A stretch of DNA of 64,000 nucleotides from Carboxylicivirga fragile (GCA_025499625.1 JAFMVD010000006.1:82116-146115); one strand, 5' to 3'; shown: positions 38,298 through 47,533, counted from the first letter of the stretch. The notes: generated by a model not told the origin, from the letters alone. Program-made: numbers and translations.

Positions 38298-39050
38298 TTA
38301 AGTGCTATTATTCAACTTTTTAACGAGCTTCATTGCCTTAGATATTTTCTTGCAATCCACTGTTACTTTCTTGTACTCCTCGGCTTCAATATTACCCATA
38401 GAAAGACGTGGATTGTAAAAGGTCATTCCTGATTTAACCAACTTTGTTGCTGACATATGATAATACTGAGCTTTTGTCGAATCATGCAGCTCTTGAATAT
38501 TACTTGCATTGACACCACCACCAACTAATATTTCAATTTTCCCTCTGGAAAGATCAACCAATTCTTTAATCACACTCTGCCCTTCTACTGCTTCATTTTC
38601 AAGGCCTGAAGTAAGAACGGTATCAACACCAATACTAATTAAATCTTTTAGCGATTCTTTGTGGTTTTTTGACATGTCGAATGCTCTATGAAAAGTAAAT
38701 TTCAAAGGTTTTGCTAATTCAACAAGTTGTTTAGTACGCTTAGTATCTACACTGCCATCGGGACATAAACAACCGCATACTACACCGCTTAGCCCTGCTT
38801 TCTTAGCATTTATAATGTCCCTTTTAATGATATCGAACTCATCATCTGAATATAGGAAGTCACCACCTCTGGGTCTTATAATCGCATATACATTTTTATG
38901 TCCACATAACATGGCAGCTTCCATTAGACCAAAACTTGGAGTAGTACCACCTTCCTTAATGTTATCGCACAATTCCAGCCTGTCGACATCTAACATTACC
39001 GCCTCTTTAACGCCTTCAATATTATAAGTGCTAATTTCTAATTTTATCAT
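38298..39050 (-). CDS. cutC: CutC family protein
   Basis: 250-aa cytoplasmic TIM-barrel protein of the CutC family, about normal length. Recognised from LEISTYNIEGVKEAV, DRLELCDNIKEGGTTPSFGL, IRPRGGDFLYSDDEF, FHRAFDMSKN and ILVGGGVNASNI. CutC was named for copper homeostasis in E. coli, but its biochemical activity is not established and a copper role is disputed. Here it is 3 nt after a DeoR-type regulator and 29 bp before a beta-mannosidase in an N-glycan operon. That context suggests a sugar-linked enzymatic role. The symbol reflects family membership only. Confidence 0.9.
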   Translation of the reverse strand: MIKLEISTYNIEGVKEAVMLDVDRLELCDNIKEGGTTPSFGLMEAAMLCGHKNVYAIIRPRGGDFLYSDDEFDIIKRDIINAKKAGLSGVVCGCLCPDGSVDTKRTKQLVELAKPLKFTFHRAFDMSKNHKESLKDLISIGVDTVLTSGLENEAVEGQSVIKELVDLSRGKIEILVGGGVNASNIQELHDSTKAQYYHMSATKLVKSGMTFYNPRLSMGNIEAEEYKKVTVDCKKISKAMKLVKKLNNST

Positions 39051-39053
39051 TGT

Positions 39054-39815
39054 TTAAATAATCTGTAAGCCTTGAATTTGGCTATATCTACTTAATACAT
39101 TGTCAATAGGGGAAAGCTCAGTAATTAGTACATTCAGTTGATCAATTGAGATAATACTAAAGTTCTGAACTGATTCGAGCTTTTCACTTAAGGCAACTGA
39201 CACCACTTTTGCGCTTCTTTCAGCCATTTTTCTTTTAACTAATACTTCCGATCTGTCAATATCTGTTAAGCCACGATCAATACTTAAGCTGCGAGTTCCT
39301 ATGAAGAAAATATCTGCATTAACTTCATTTAACAGATCAATGGTATCGGTTCCAACGGTAATTGGTACACCAGGGAGGAATTCTCCACCCAAAAAATACG
39401 TATTAATATTCCCTTTAGTAACCAATTCCGAAGCAATTGGCAAACAGTTCGTCATTACCGTTAACTTTATATCGTTAGGTAATTGCTTCGCAATTTGAAG
39501 GTTGGTTGTGCCTCCATCAATAAAAATTAACATATCGTCTTTTAACAAGGTAATTGCTTTTTGAGCAATTACCTCTTTTTCGCGGGCAGCAAAGATCTTT
39601 CTGTCATCATAGTTCATAGGTATATACGATGCAGAATTAAATAAAACGGCTCCTCCATGAACTTTTCTAATAAGCCCTTTATTGGATAACTCTTTTAAAT
39701 CTCGGCGAATTGTATCTTCTGATACATTTAGTTCGATACTTAATTCAGAAGACAGTACTTTAGAAGATTGTTTAATCTTCTCAAGAATACTGTTTTGGCG
39801 TTCTTCTTTTAACAT
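39054..39815 (-). CDS. DeoR/GlpR family transcriptional regulator
   Basis: 253-aa regulator. The N-terminal winged helix (1-60) has LKEERQNSILEKIKQSSKV then VSEDTIRRDLKELSNKGLIRKVHGGA, the standard DeoR signature. The C-terminal domain (about 75-235) is the DeoRC sugar-phosphate sensor with IFIDGGTTNLQIAKQL and FFIGTRSLSIDRGLTD. Such proteins usually repress and are released by a phosphorylated sugar. Being inside the operon after the PNGase gene, it may regulate its own operon; possible sites are the 14-bp repeats in the 41068-41760 region. The gene starts 28 nt after the PNGase stop. Confidence 0.93.
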   Translation of the reverse strand: MLKEERQNSILEKIKQSSKVLSSELSIELNVSEDTIRRDLKELSNKGLIRKVHGGAVLFNSASYIPMNYDDRKIFAAREKEVIAQKAITLLKDDMLIFIDGGTTNLQIAKQLPNDIKLTVMTNCLPIASELVTKGNINTYFLGGEFLPGVPITVGTDTIDLLNEVNADIFFIGTRSLSIDRGLTDIDRSEVLVKRKMAERSAKVVSVALSEKLESVQNFSIISIDQLNVLITELSPIDNVLSRYSQIQGLQII

Positions 39816-39843
39816 TTGAAGTTCAGTTTTATAGAAAAATTAT

Positions 39844-41067
39844 TTACTCAGCCGATAATACAATATAAGCCGATATATTCCAATGGTTGAGCTCATTTTC
39901 TTTTTCGGCTTGCGCTTCCGGAATTCGAATAGTAATTGTATTAGACTCCGGGTTTAAATTATCAATATCAAACACAAACGGTACAACTTGTGAGCCAGGG
40001 CACCAGTTTGACCTGGAATAGTCAGATGATGCAATAAACTCATCGATCTCCATTTCTTTTGTGTCACCTGTTTTTAAGTTGCCAATACGGGCTGTTCGTT
40101 TCTCTGTCCAAACACCCGAATGTGGATTAAATCGTCTGAAAGATGCACAATCATTTCTCCAGGGAATGCCTTTATATATTTCCTGTCCATTTATACAAAT
40201 ACTATTTTCCTTCTGTACGAACTCATCTCCACCGCTATGGCCACCATGCCCTGTTGTAATGTAATATAATTGAGCCTTGTTATAGCCTTCAGGTATCGAA
40301 AAGGTATATTCTAAATCATTTCTGCTAAATCCATCATACAGTCTTTGTGGGTGGGTGTAACGACAAGTGTTTACCAAGGGTATTACTTTTGTTTTTTCTT
40401 TTGGATAAATTTCGGCCTTAGTCTCTTCAAATTTAAGTTTAGCCGAGAGTTCATAACCTTCTTTAGTCCATACATCAATGAAGGCTCCAATCCAAACTTC
40501 ACCCTCAAGTTCACTTACAAGGTGGGTTATGTCCTGATCCCATACCACTGATTCCTCCCATTCAGGAATGTAGACTGGTTTCCGTTTGTCCAGTTTTGGG
40601 TCATTTGAAAAATAGCCTACTCCAAAAGGTGTCATAAAGCGCATTATTTCAACAGCTGGTAAATAATTTTCATTTGGGATAACACCAGGAAATAGATCTT
40701 GATCTGTATTATTTTCAAAGAGCTTTACAAAGCTATTATTTTCGATTAAGAAGTTTATTTCGCTGCTCTGAGGAATAAGAAATAGTGAACCTGTTTTATC
40801 CCATGGGTCTCCAGCAGATATTACTGTAGTTTCAATACTTACTCTTACATCTTTTGAATATTTCGGTAAGTTAATTTTTTTCAGAATGATACGCCCATTG
40901 TCAATTTTTATAAGTGTATCCTGCAAGTTTGTGCTGTTTTTATCAGGGTTGAAATTAATAGCTTGGTCGTTAAATATTATAATATCCTTATTGCCAATTT
41001 GTTGGTTAATTGGTTTGCAAGCAAGTGTAAAAAATGCTAATGTAAGAAAGGTGATAATATTACTCAT
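39844..41067 (-). CDS. PNGase F-like peptide:N-glycosidase, lipoprotein
   Basis: 407-aa first gene of the minus operon, with lipobox LACK (Cys17). Comparing from memory with Flavobacterial PNGase F: GDPWDKTG (86-93) matches the catalytic GWDGWDR, so Asp90 equals D60; GGHSGGDEF (275-283) matches the region with E206, here Glu282; NDC and RSNWCPGSQVVP match the WCPG segment. The E118 position (TETWLAKG) reads IDVWTKEG, so Asp198 replaces Glu. PNGase F cuts the Asn-GlcNAc amide bond and frees whole N-glycans. As first gene, followed by regulator, beta-mannosidase and GH92s, it makes this an N-glycoprotein operon. Confidence 0.85.
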   Translation of the reverse strand: MSNIITFLTLAFFTLACKPINQQIGNKDIIIFNDQAINFNPDKNSTNLQDTLIKIDNGRIILKKINLPKYSKDVRVSIETTVISAGDPWDKTGSLFLIPQSSEINFLIENNSFVKLFENNTDQDLFPGVIPNENYLPAVEIMRFMTPFGVGYFSNDPKLDKRKPVYIPEWEESVVWDQDITHLVSELEGEVWIGAFIDVWTKEGYELSAKLKFEETKAEIYPKEKTKVIPLVNTCRYTHPQRLYDGFSRNDLEYTFSIPEGYNKAQLYYITTGHGGHSGGDEFVQKENSICINGQEIYKGIPWRNDCASFRRFNPHSGVWTEKRTARIGNLKTGDTKEMEIDEFIASSDYSRSNWCPGSQVVPFVFDIDNLNPESNTITIRIPEAQAEKENELNHWNISAYIVLSAE

Positions 41068-41243
41068 AATGAATTACTTTATTTTAATGTGTAAATTTAT
41101 GATTAATGTCCATTGTTTAGCTTTAATTATTCGTATTTTAAGATAGGGTCTTGATTAAATCTTTGAAAATCAGGCATTAGTGCTAATTCTGTTAAGAATT
41201 ACATAGAAGCAATTGATACGTGTAAAATGATTTTATTTTTTTA

Positions 41244-41251
41244 CAAATGTA
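41244..41251 (-). promoter_or_regulatory. possible -7 element for the PNGase/GH92 operon
   Basis: The minus strand reads TACATTTG here, the Bacteroidota TAnnTTTG -7 consensus, 177 bp upstream of the PNGase start. No good TTG/TTTG -33 box is found at the proper distance; instead the 14-bp repeat (41268-41281) occupies that position. Low confidence. Confidence 0.3.
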
Positions 41252-41267
41252 ATTCAAAAGTACAGTT

Positions 41268-41281
41268 ATGTGCATTTTTGC
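41268..41281 (+). repeat. 14-bp direct repeat, copy 1 (possible operator)
   Basis: ATGTGCATTTTTGC occurs here and identically at 41567-41580. It contains the small palindrome GCA-TTTT-TGC. Each copy lies 16 nt to the right of a TAnnTTTG-like element, one per strand, in the region between divergent operons. It may bind a regulator such as the DeoR protein encoded nearby. Confidence 0.45.
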
Positions 41282-41522
41282 GGTTTATTTTTTTGAAAAA
41301 AAGCTATTTCATGCAGGTTTTTAACTTTTATCTATTATTTTTTAATTTATTTTTCATTTGTTATGAGTTTAATTTTTGCATTGACTTCGTTGTGAAATGC
41401 AGTGTGTGTTTATATTTCATTAGGGTTTTGTTAGCTTTTTTGATTGATTATTATAATGTGTAATTAGAAGTAATGGTGTAGTTAAAGACAGCTTATTTAC
41501 TTATTAATTGACCGTATTTTAG

Positions 41523-41551
41523 TTGTTTGAATTAAAATATGCATATATTTG
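41523..41551 (+). promoter_or_regulatory. promoter of the first SusC/SusD pair
   Basis: TTG at 41523-41525, an 18-nt spacer and TATATTTG at 41544-41551 fit the Bacteroidota sigma consensus (TTTG / TAnnTTTG). It would give a leader of about 200 nt before the SusC ATG at 41761. The whole 41068-41760 gap is very AT-rich and otherwise holds only the 14-bp repeats; an ORF at 41227-41463 is not credible. Confidence 0.5.
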
Positions 41552-41566
41552 CAGGAAATTACTTGA

Positions 41567-41580
41567 ATGTGCATTTTTGC
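41567..41580 (+). repeat. 14-bp direct repeat, copy 2 (possible operator)
   Basis: Identical to 41268-41281. This copy falls just after the predicted start of the SusC transcript, where a bound repressor could block initiation or elongation. Confidence 0.45.
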
Positions 41581-41760
41581 TGAGGAATCTTTAATTGAAA
41601 TAGACTATTTTTTATTAAATAGTTTTAGATAATATTTAAAAAGTAGTAGTGGATAGCTGTTAAGATGCTTTTGTGAAGTTATTTACGTTAAATATAAGTT
41701 TTTGACATTCGAAGACGGTTGTTAGCATTAATTAGTTATTAACATTTAAAAACAAATCGT

Positions 41761-44700
41761 ATGAAAAAAAATGTAAGTTGGTTTAAAAGGTATTTGTTAC
41801 TGATACCAACATTTATTCTTGGGTTATTTGTGTATGCTCAGGATTTAGATATTAGTGGAACTGTTACTAGTTCCGATGATGGACAACCTATGCCAGGCGT
41901 TTCTGTAGTTCAAAAAGGAACAACTAATGGTACAATTACCGATATAACAGGTGCTTATGCTATCCGTGTTCCGCAGGGTTCTACTATAATCTATTCCTTT
42001 ATTGGGATGGCTAGTCAGGAGGTTGTCGTAGCATCTTCTGAAATACTAAATATTAGCCTTGTTTCAGAAGCCGAAGGATTAGATGAAATTGTCGTGACTG
42101 CACTTGGTATAAAAAGAGAAAAGAAGTCTTTAGGGTATTCGGTTCAAGAAGTGCAGGGGGAATCATTATTAGAAGCCCGTGAGAATAATGTTGCTAATGC
42201 TATTGTTGGTAAAGTGTCAGGGCTTCAGGTTGTCAAGTCTAGTAACGGGCCGGCTAGTTCTTCAAAGATAATATTACGTGGTAATAACTCATTAGGTGGG
42301 GATAACCAACCCTTAATTGTTGTTGACGGAATTCCAATGGATAACTTTACTGGTGCTGCTAACAATGATTACTGGAACCCGTCGCCTGATATGGGTAATG
42401 GATTAGGTGATTTAAATCCGGAAGATATAGAAAGCATGTCGGTACTAAAAGGTGCCTCCGCTGCTGCTTTGTATGGATCACGTGCTGGTAATGGCGTTAT
42501 ATTAATTACTACTAAAACGGGTAAAGCAAAGAAAGGTGTAGGTATAACCTATAATGTTACTGTTGGTTTTGAAAACTTAGCTTCAACACCGGAATTTCAA
42601 GATGAATTTGGACAAGGAGCGGATGGTATATATGATGAACTTTCAGGCTCGAGTTGGGGGCCGAAAATAGCGGGACAAGATGTTCCAAATTGGGAAGGGG
42701 TTACAGTACCTTTGAGAGCCTATGATAATTTAGGTGCCTTTGTAAAAACAGGAGTAAACCAAACTCATAATGTTTCATTTCAGCAGCAAGTTACTGATGG
42801 TACATCCTTGTATTCATCCTTGACTTACCTAAATGATGATAGTAAAATACCTGGTGCTAAACTTGAACGAACTAATCTCTTAACACGTTCTGTCTCTAAT
42901 TTTGGAGAAAATAAAAAGTGGACACTAGATGTTAAAGTTCAATACATTAATTCAAAAGCTAAGAACAGACCGATTAACGGTTCTAATATCTCAAACGGAT
43001 TTGGAACGATGTACATGTTGCCACGTAGTATTGATGTTACTAATTTTGAAAATCATACTGATGAATTTGGTAATATGATATGGTATACTCCTAGTAATGC
43101 AGTGAATCCTTATTGGGCGGCCGACAATAATCTTAACTTTGATAACAGAGATCGTTTTCTGTTAAATGGAGTGTTAAAATATCAGTTTACAAACTGGTTA
43201 ACAGGTGAAGTTAGAGGAGGTGCTGATCTATATACAACATCTACAGAATCTAAATTGTACGCAGGAAGTCCTTTGTCAAGCACAGGACGCTATAGTTTGG
43301 GTAAGAAGACCTTCATTGAAAAGAATTATAATGCACTTTTAACAGCTCAGAAGGATAATTTATTTGGGAGGTTTGGCGGATCGGTTAGTATTGGTGGCAA
43401 CCTGATGTCACAAGAAAGTAGCGGAATAAGCTCTAGTGCTGGGGAGTTGGAAGTGCCTAATTTATTTTCACTTAATAACGGCAAAAGTAATCCAACCGTA
43501 GGTCAAACTTTTCATGAACGAAAAATGAATTCCTTATATGGGACCATGCAAATTAATTACGATGCCTTTGTCTTTGTGGATGTTACTGGCCGTAATGATT
43601 GGTCATCTACTTTGAGTAAAGATAACAGATCATTCTTTTACCCCTCGGTAAGTACATCATTGGTTTTTTCTGAGCTGATTGATAGACAGTTCGATTTGCC
43701 TTCATGGTTTAATTTTGGTAAGATAAGAGCTTCATTTGCGACAGTAGGTAATGATTTAGATCCTTATAAATTATATAACCATTACACGATTGGTAAAGAT
43801 CCTAATGGAAATACCACCGCGAGTAACAATAGTGTAAAATATAATTCTGATTTGAAGAGTGAATTGATTAAATCTACTGAATTTGGTATCGATGCCCGAT
43901 TTTTTAATAATCGCTTGGCGGTCGATTTTTCATGGTACAAATCGAATGCAACCAATCAATTAATTCAACTTGATCTTGACCCAACAAGTGGATACAATGG
44001 TGAAATTGTGAATGCTGGTAATATTCAGAATAAGGGTTTTGAGCTAATGTTAAACGGTGAAGTGCTTAAGTTGGCAAATGGTTTCCAGTGGGATATGAAT
44101 TTAAACTATTCCAAAAATGAGAATACCATTGTTGAATTAACTGAGGATGTAAAACAGTATGGACTTGGTGGATATGATAATGTGGCTATTTTAGCTGTTG
44201 CTGGTGGTGGATATGGCGAAATTTGGGGAACTAAATTTGCACGTGTTGAAGATGAGTTAAGTAAACATTATGGTTCTGTAATAGTTGATTCTGACGGAAA
44301 CCCAACAGCAACCAGTGAAAAGTTTTTACTAGGAAATCAACAGCCTGATGCCATGTTAGGATTCTCAAACACCTTTTCGTATAAAAATTTATCTTTTAGT
44401 TTCTTAATTGATGCACGTATAGGTGGAGAAATGTTCTCAGGCACTAACAGGGCACTTCAAAGTGTTGGTAATGCTGCAGAAACTGTTGTTAATGGAGCGC
44501 GCGAGGACATCGTTTATGATGGTGTTGTAAGTAATGGTTCGGGTGGATACACTGTAAACACGACAGCTGTTTCGCCGCAAGCTTATTGGCAGACAATTAC
44601 TTCTCGATCAGGTAACTTGGGTATTGGTGAAAATAATATTTATGATGCAACAAATGTTAGATTGAGAAATGTTTCGTTAAATTACGTACTCCCACAGAAG

Positions 44701-44892
44701 TGGATAGCCAACACCGTTTTTCAAAGTGTAAAGGCTGGTGTTTCAGCTAATAACGTATGGTTAATAACCAGCCATTTAAATGGTGTAGATCCTGAATCCG
44801 TTTATTCAACTTCAACCAATGCTGTTGGCTTTGAAAATTTATCAGCACCTACGTCACGCACTATCTTTTTCAACTTATCAGTAAGTTTCTAA
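41761..44892 (+). CDS. SusC/RagA TonB-linked outer-membrane transporter
   Basis: 1043-aa outer-membrane barrel importing oligosaccharides with energy from TonB. Residues 1-26 form a signal peptide (ends FVYAQ). Then a carboxypeptidase D-like domain (about 29-105, ISGTVTSSDDGQPMPGVSVV), the SusC hinge LDEIVVTALGIKREKKSLGY (about 112-131), a plug domain (about 135-250, VDGIPM, NPEDIESMSVLKGASAAALYG) and the barrel ending in an aromatic residue (FFNLSVSF). It is 20 bp upstream of its SusD partner and has its own promoter, divergent from the N-glycan operon. It probably imports the N-glycan or O-glycan fragments made by the surrounding enzymes; the substrate is not determinable from sequence. Confidence 0.96.
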   Translation: MKKNVSWFKRYLLLIPTFILGLFVYAQDLDISGTVTSSDDGQPMPGVSVVQKGTTNGTITDITGAYAIRVPQGSTIIYSFIGMASQEVVVASSEILNISLVSEAEGLDEIVVTALGIKREKKSLGYSVQEVQGESLLEARENNVANAIVGKVSGLQVVKSSNGPASSSKIILRGNNSLGGDNQPLIVVDGIPMDNFTGAANNDYWNPSPDMGNGLGDLNPEDIESMSVLKGASAAALYGSRAGNGVILITTKTGKAKKGVGITYNVTVGFENLASTPEFQDEFGQGADGIYDELSGSSWGPKIAGQDVPNWEGVTVPLRAYDNLGAFVKTGVNQTHNVSFQQQVTDGTSLYSSLTYLNDDSKIPGAKLERTNLLTRSVSNFGENKKWTLDVKVQYINSKAKNRPINGSNISNGFGTMYMLPRSIDVTNFENHTDEFGNMIWYTPSNAVNPYWAADNNLNFDNRDRFLLNGVLKYQFTNWLTGEVRGGADLYTTSTESKLYAGSPLSSTGRYSLGKKTFIEKNYNALLTAQKDNLFGRFGGSVSIGGNLMSQESSGISSSAGELEVPNLFSLNNGKSNPTVGQTFHERKMNSLYGTMQINYDAFVFVDVTGRNDWSSTLSKDNRSFFYPSVSTSLVFSELIDRQFDLPSWFNFGKIRASFATVGNDLDPYKLYNHYTIGKDPNGNTTASNNSVKYNSDLKSELIKSTEFGIDARFFNNRLAVDFSWYKSNATNQLIQLDLDPTSGYNGEIVNAGNIQNKGFELMLNGEVLKLANGFQWDMNLNYSKNENTIVELTEDVKQYGLGGYDNVAILAVAGGGYGEIWGTKFARVEDELSKHYGSVIVDSDGNPTATSEKFLLGNQQPDAMLGFSNTFSYKNLSFSFLIDARIGGEMFSGTNRALQSVGNAAETVVNGAREDIVYDGVVSNGSGGYTVNTTAVSPQAYWQTITSRSGNLGIGENNIYDATNVRLRNVSLNYVLPQKWIANTVFQSVKAGVSANNVWLITSHLNGVDPESVYSTSTNAVGFENLSAPTSRTIFFNLSVSF

Positions 44893-44912
44893 CAACTTAA
44901 ATATCATTTAGA

Positions 44913-46823
44913 ATGAAAACAATATTTAAAATATTTGGATTTCTTTTAATTCTAACATGTACATTAGTTTCATGTTCGGATTTTGAAGAAATAAACATTA
45001 ACCCAATGGCTGCTACGTCTGAACAGGTTCAGGTAGAGTACTTTATTAATGGTTCTATTATTGGAGCCCAACAGGATCCTCACATCCAAGAAAGAATTTT
45101 TGTATTGTATTGGAAAGATGCTGGTAGAATGGATCGAATTGGTATTTTGTCCGAAGGATCTTATAGCGATGGATGGTCAAACGACTATTACCGTTATGTG
45201 AATAATTGGTTAAAAGATGCCAATAATGCGATTAAAGTGGCAGATGAACAGATTGCGGCAGGAAATATTAAAGAATATACGTCTAACCTAAAGCAAGTTG
45301 CTCGCATTTGGCGTGCCTATCTAATGAGTGAGATGGCTGATAATTTTGGGCCAATACCAGTTAATGGTTATCAGGGCGTTAATCCTGAATATAACAGTGT
45401 TGAAGATGTGTATGATTATCTTTTAATTGAATTAAAAGAAGCTGCTAGTGCATTAGATCTAGAGGTGACTAATCCATCTGGTCTTAGCGATAAGGATCCT
45501 GCTTTCGGTTACGATTATGAGAAATGGAAAAGATATGCAAACTCAATGAGAATGCGCCTTGCTATGCGTTTGTCAGAGGTTGATGCAAGCAGAGCAAAAA
45601 CAGAATTTGAAGATGCTGTTAAAGGCGGTATGTTTATTTCTTCGTTGGATGAAAACTTCGCTGTTCAAGAGAAAAGTGGTTGGGATGCATTATCTGGAGT
45701 TATGTCGCGAGAGTGGAATCATCAATATCTATCTCCAACTTTAAATAATATGATGGTAGGCCTTGGGGGCATATTGTCATCAGATATGTTAGGTGATGAT
45801 AAACATAGTATGATTAAGCCAGCTAATTACATGGGACTTAAGTACGACGATCATTTTACCTCATACACCAATGATCCATCGGCAGGTTTCTGGTTTGATG
45901 GATTACATAACACTATTGACCCTCGTGCCTATGCTTTATATAAAATTCCAGGCGACTTTGATGATCCTGATTTTAATTTTTACCCGTCATGGTCAAGTGC
46001 TTCTAAGAATGTTAAAAGACCTTTGCTAGGTAATGAGAATGATACCATAGCACTAATCGATGCAACATTACAGTGGAATGCACCAGCTATTGGTGACTGG
46101 GGCGAAAAAGGTTCAAAAAATAGAGCTTATTGGTATCCAGGAACGCTACCTCGTTTAGCTCATTCTTTTAGAAACAACACTAATAAGCGTGTGTTTTATG
46201 GTGCATGGGAATCGTATTTCCTAATTGCAGAAGCTGCCGTTAGAGAATGGAGCGTACCACTAAGCGACCAGGTTGCATATGAAGAAGGTGTTAGACAAAG
46301 TTTTGAGTATTTAGATGTTGTAGAGTACGTTGGAGATTATCTTTCATCTACAGATTTCAATAGAGTTGGAACTTCGGTAAGCTTCACTCATACTACAGAA
46401 CCACCATCATCGGTTGTAATGGATTACACTGATGGCTATACTGATGTTGCAAGCTCCATTAATTTTACTTACCCTGAGAATACCATTTATGAAAATGGAA
46501 ATGTAAAGAATGATAAATTAACAAAGATCATTACTCAGAAATTTATTGCTCAAACGCCATGGTTACCTTTGGAAACATGGAATGATCACAGAAGACTGGG
46601 TTTACCTTTCTTCGAAAACCCAGCTATTGAGAATCTAATTCCTAATTTGCCTAATTTGACAAAGGAAAACTACATGACCAATAGTGTTGGGGTGTTTCCT
46701 CAAAGGTTAAAATACCCTTCAAACCTTGAAAATAACGTACCGGATGGTTATCAACAAGCAGTCGGTCACTTAGGTGGAGATGATGATTTATTCACACCTC
46801 TTTGGTGGGCTAAGAAACAGTAA
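44913..46823 (+). CDS. SusD-like nutrient-binding outer-membrane lipoprotein
   Basis: 636-aa partner of the SusC before it. Lipobox LVSC (Cys21). This is the SusD-like_2 sub-type, longer than classical SusD, with FEEININPMAATSEQVQ near the N-terminus, YANSMRMRLAMRLSEVD (about 210) and the C-terminal QTPWLPLETWNDHRRLGLP followed by PQRLKYPSNL. The gene ends with a strong terminator at 46846, so SusC-SusD form a two-gene unit. The protein caps the SusC barrel and captures glycan at the surface. Confidence 0.93.
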   Translation: MKTIFKIFGFLLILTCTLVSCSDFEEININPMAATSEQVQVEYFINGSIIGAQQDPHIQERIFVLYWKDAGRMDRIGILSEGSYSDGWSNDYYRYVNNWLKDANNAIKVADEQIAAGNIKEYTSNLKQVARIWRAYLMSEMADNFGPIPVNGYQGVNPEYNSVEDVYDYLLIELKEAASALDLEVTNPSGLSDKDPAFGYDYEKWKRYANSMRMRLAMRLSEVDASRAKTEFEDAVKGGMFISSLDENFAVQEKSGWDALSGVMSREWNHQYLSPTLNNMMVGLGGILSSDMLGDDKHSMIKPANYMGLKYDDHFTSYTNDPSAGFWFDGLHNTIDPRAYALYKIPGDFDDPDFNFYPSWSSASKNVKRPLLGNENDTIALIDATLQWNAPAIGDWGEKGSKNRAYWYPGTLPRLAHSFRNNTNKRVFYGAWESYFLIAEAAVREWSVPLSDQVAYEEGVRQSFEYLDVVEYVGDYLSSTDFNRVGTSVSFTHTTEPPSSVVMDYTDGYTDVASSINFTYPENTIYENGNVKNDKLTKIITQKFIAQTPWLPLETWNDHRRLGLPFFENPAIENLIPNLPNLTKENYMTNSVGVFPQRLKYPSNLENNVPDGYQQAVGHLGGDDDLFTPLWWAKKQ

Positions 46824-46845
46824 ACTAACAAACACCTCACTTATC

Positions 46846-46879
46846 AAATCCTTGAAGTTTCGACTTCAGGGATTTTTTT
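46846..46879 (+). terminator. rho-independent terminator after first SusCD pair
   Basis: AAATCCTTGAAGT (46846-46858) pairs with ACTTCAGGGATTT (46863-46875), 13 pairs with one G-U, around a stable TTCG tetraloop. It runs into a T-rich tail, starting 22 bp after the SusD stop. This is a textbook intrinsic terminator. Confidence 0.9.
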
Positions 46880-47029
46880 ATTTCTTCTAACTTTTTGAAT
46901 TAAAGGACTAAAATGTAGCTGTTAAAATCTCATTAATACTTACTGTTAGTAATAATATTTCATTGATCTAAATAGAGTTTGTTATTTAATTCCACACGCC
47001 GAGTTTTAATGTCTGCTTATTATCATATT

Positions 47030-47105
47030 ATAGAGTCGATAGGATCAATATAAAAATGATTTGTTTTCGTTTGTTTTTTTTGTAAAAAAGAGGTGCCGAC
47101 TCTAT
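47030..47105. repeat. 9-bp inverted repeat in the 46824-47584 gap
   Basis: ATAGAGTCG (47030-47038) and CGACTCTAT (47097-47105) are perfect inverted copies 58 bp apart, enclosing a T-rich stretch. Function unknown; it may be a regulator site or chance. The 761-bp gap between the two SusCD pairs also holds the terminator and a small membrane ORF, and nothing else I recognise. Confidence 0.35.
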
Positions 47106-47407
47106 GTCTTTCTTTGTAAGAATAATAATTATACCCACCCGCTAAATTAATATTCTAGAACGACATTTGGTTTCAGAAATTTAGTTCGGTGAAAATTACT
47201 ATGGGTTAATATGTGTAGTTAGTTGGTGTGTGATTATGTGTCCGTAAAATAGGGGATTACGAAACTAACGCGACCTAATCTGTCCTTTATTTGAATGGTG
47301 CGCATCCTATAATGTGCCAATAAAAAGGCCTAATAATGGCTCAATATGTCCTTTGTTCTACTCAAAAACAACTGATATTGCATCTGTATATTATGGCAAG
47401 TTAATAG

Positions 47408-47533
47408 ATGAAGAATAAAGTTAAAAAACGTAAAACGGACCCTACTATTAAAAAGCTAAAAGCAGTGACTTTCATAATGTATGCATTGTTATTGCTATTG
47501 GTCACTGGTATAATAGTACTATTTCTACATTGA
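47408..47533 (+). CDS. putative 41-aa single-span membrane peptide
   Basis: A complete short ORF in the gap 51 bp before the second SusC gene. The N-terminus is very basic (MKNKVKKRKTDPTIKKLK), followed by one clear hydrophobic helix (about residues 20-40, VTFIMYALLLLLVTGIIVLF). This is the layout of a small inner-membrane peptide with cytoplasmic N-terminus. No family recognised and no strong ribosome site. Many small membrane peptides look like this, and T-rich DNA can also produce it by chance. The lysine-rich half in A-rich DNA keeps confidence modest. Confidence 0.4.
   Translation: MKNKVKKRKTDPTIKKLKAVTFIMYALLLLLVTGIIVLFLH

Noticed and set aside
41227..41463. 78-codon ORF in the divergent intergenic region
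   Set aside because: Almost only Phe, Leu, Cys, Tyr from T-rich DNA, overlaps promoter-like sites; low-complexity chance ORF.
47281..47300. TTTATTTG as a promoter for the second SusC
   Set aside because: The second base of the TAnnTTTG consensus is wrong and no -33 box is placed correctly.
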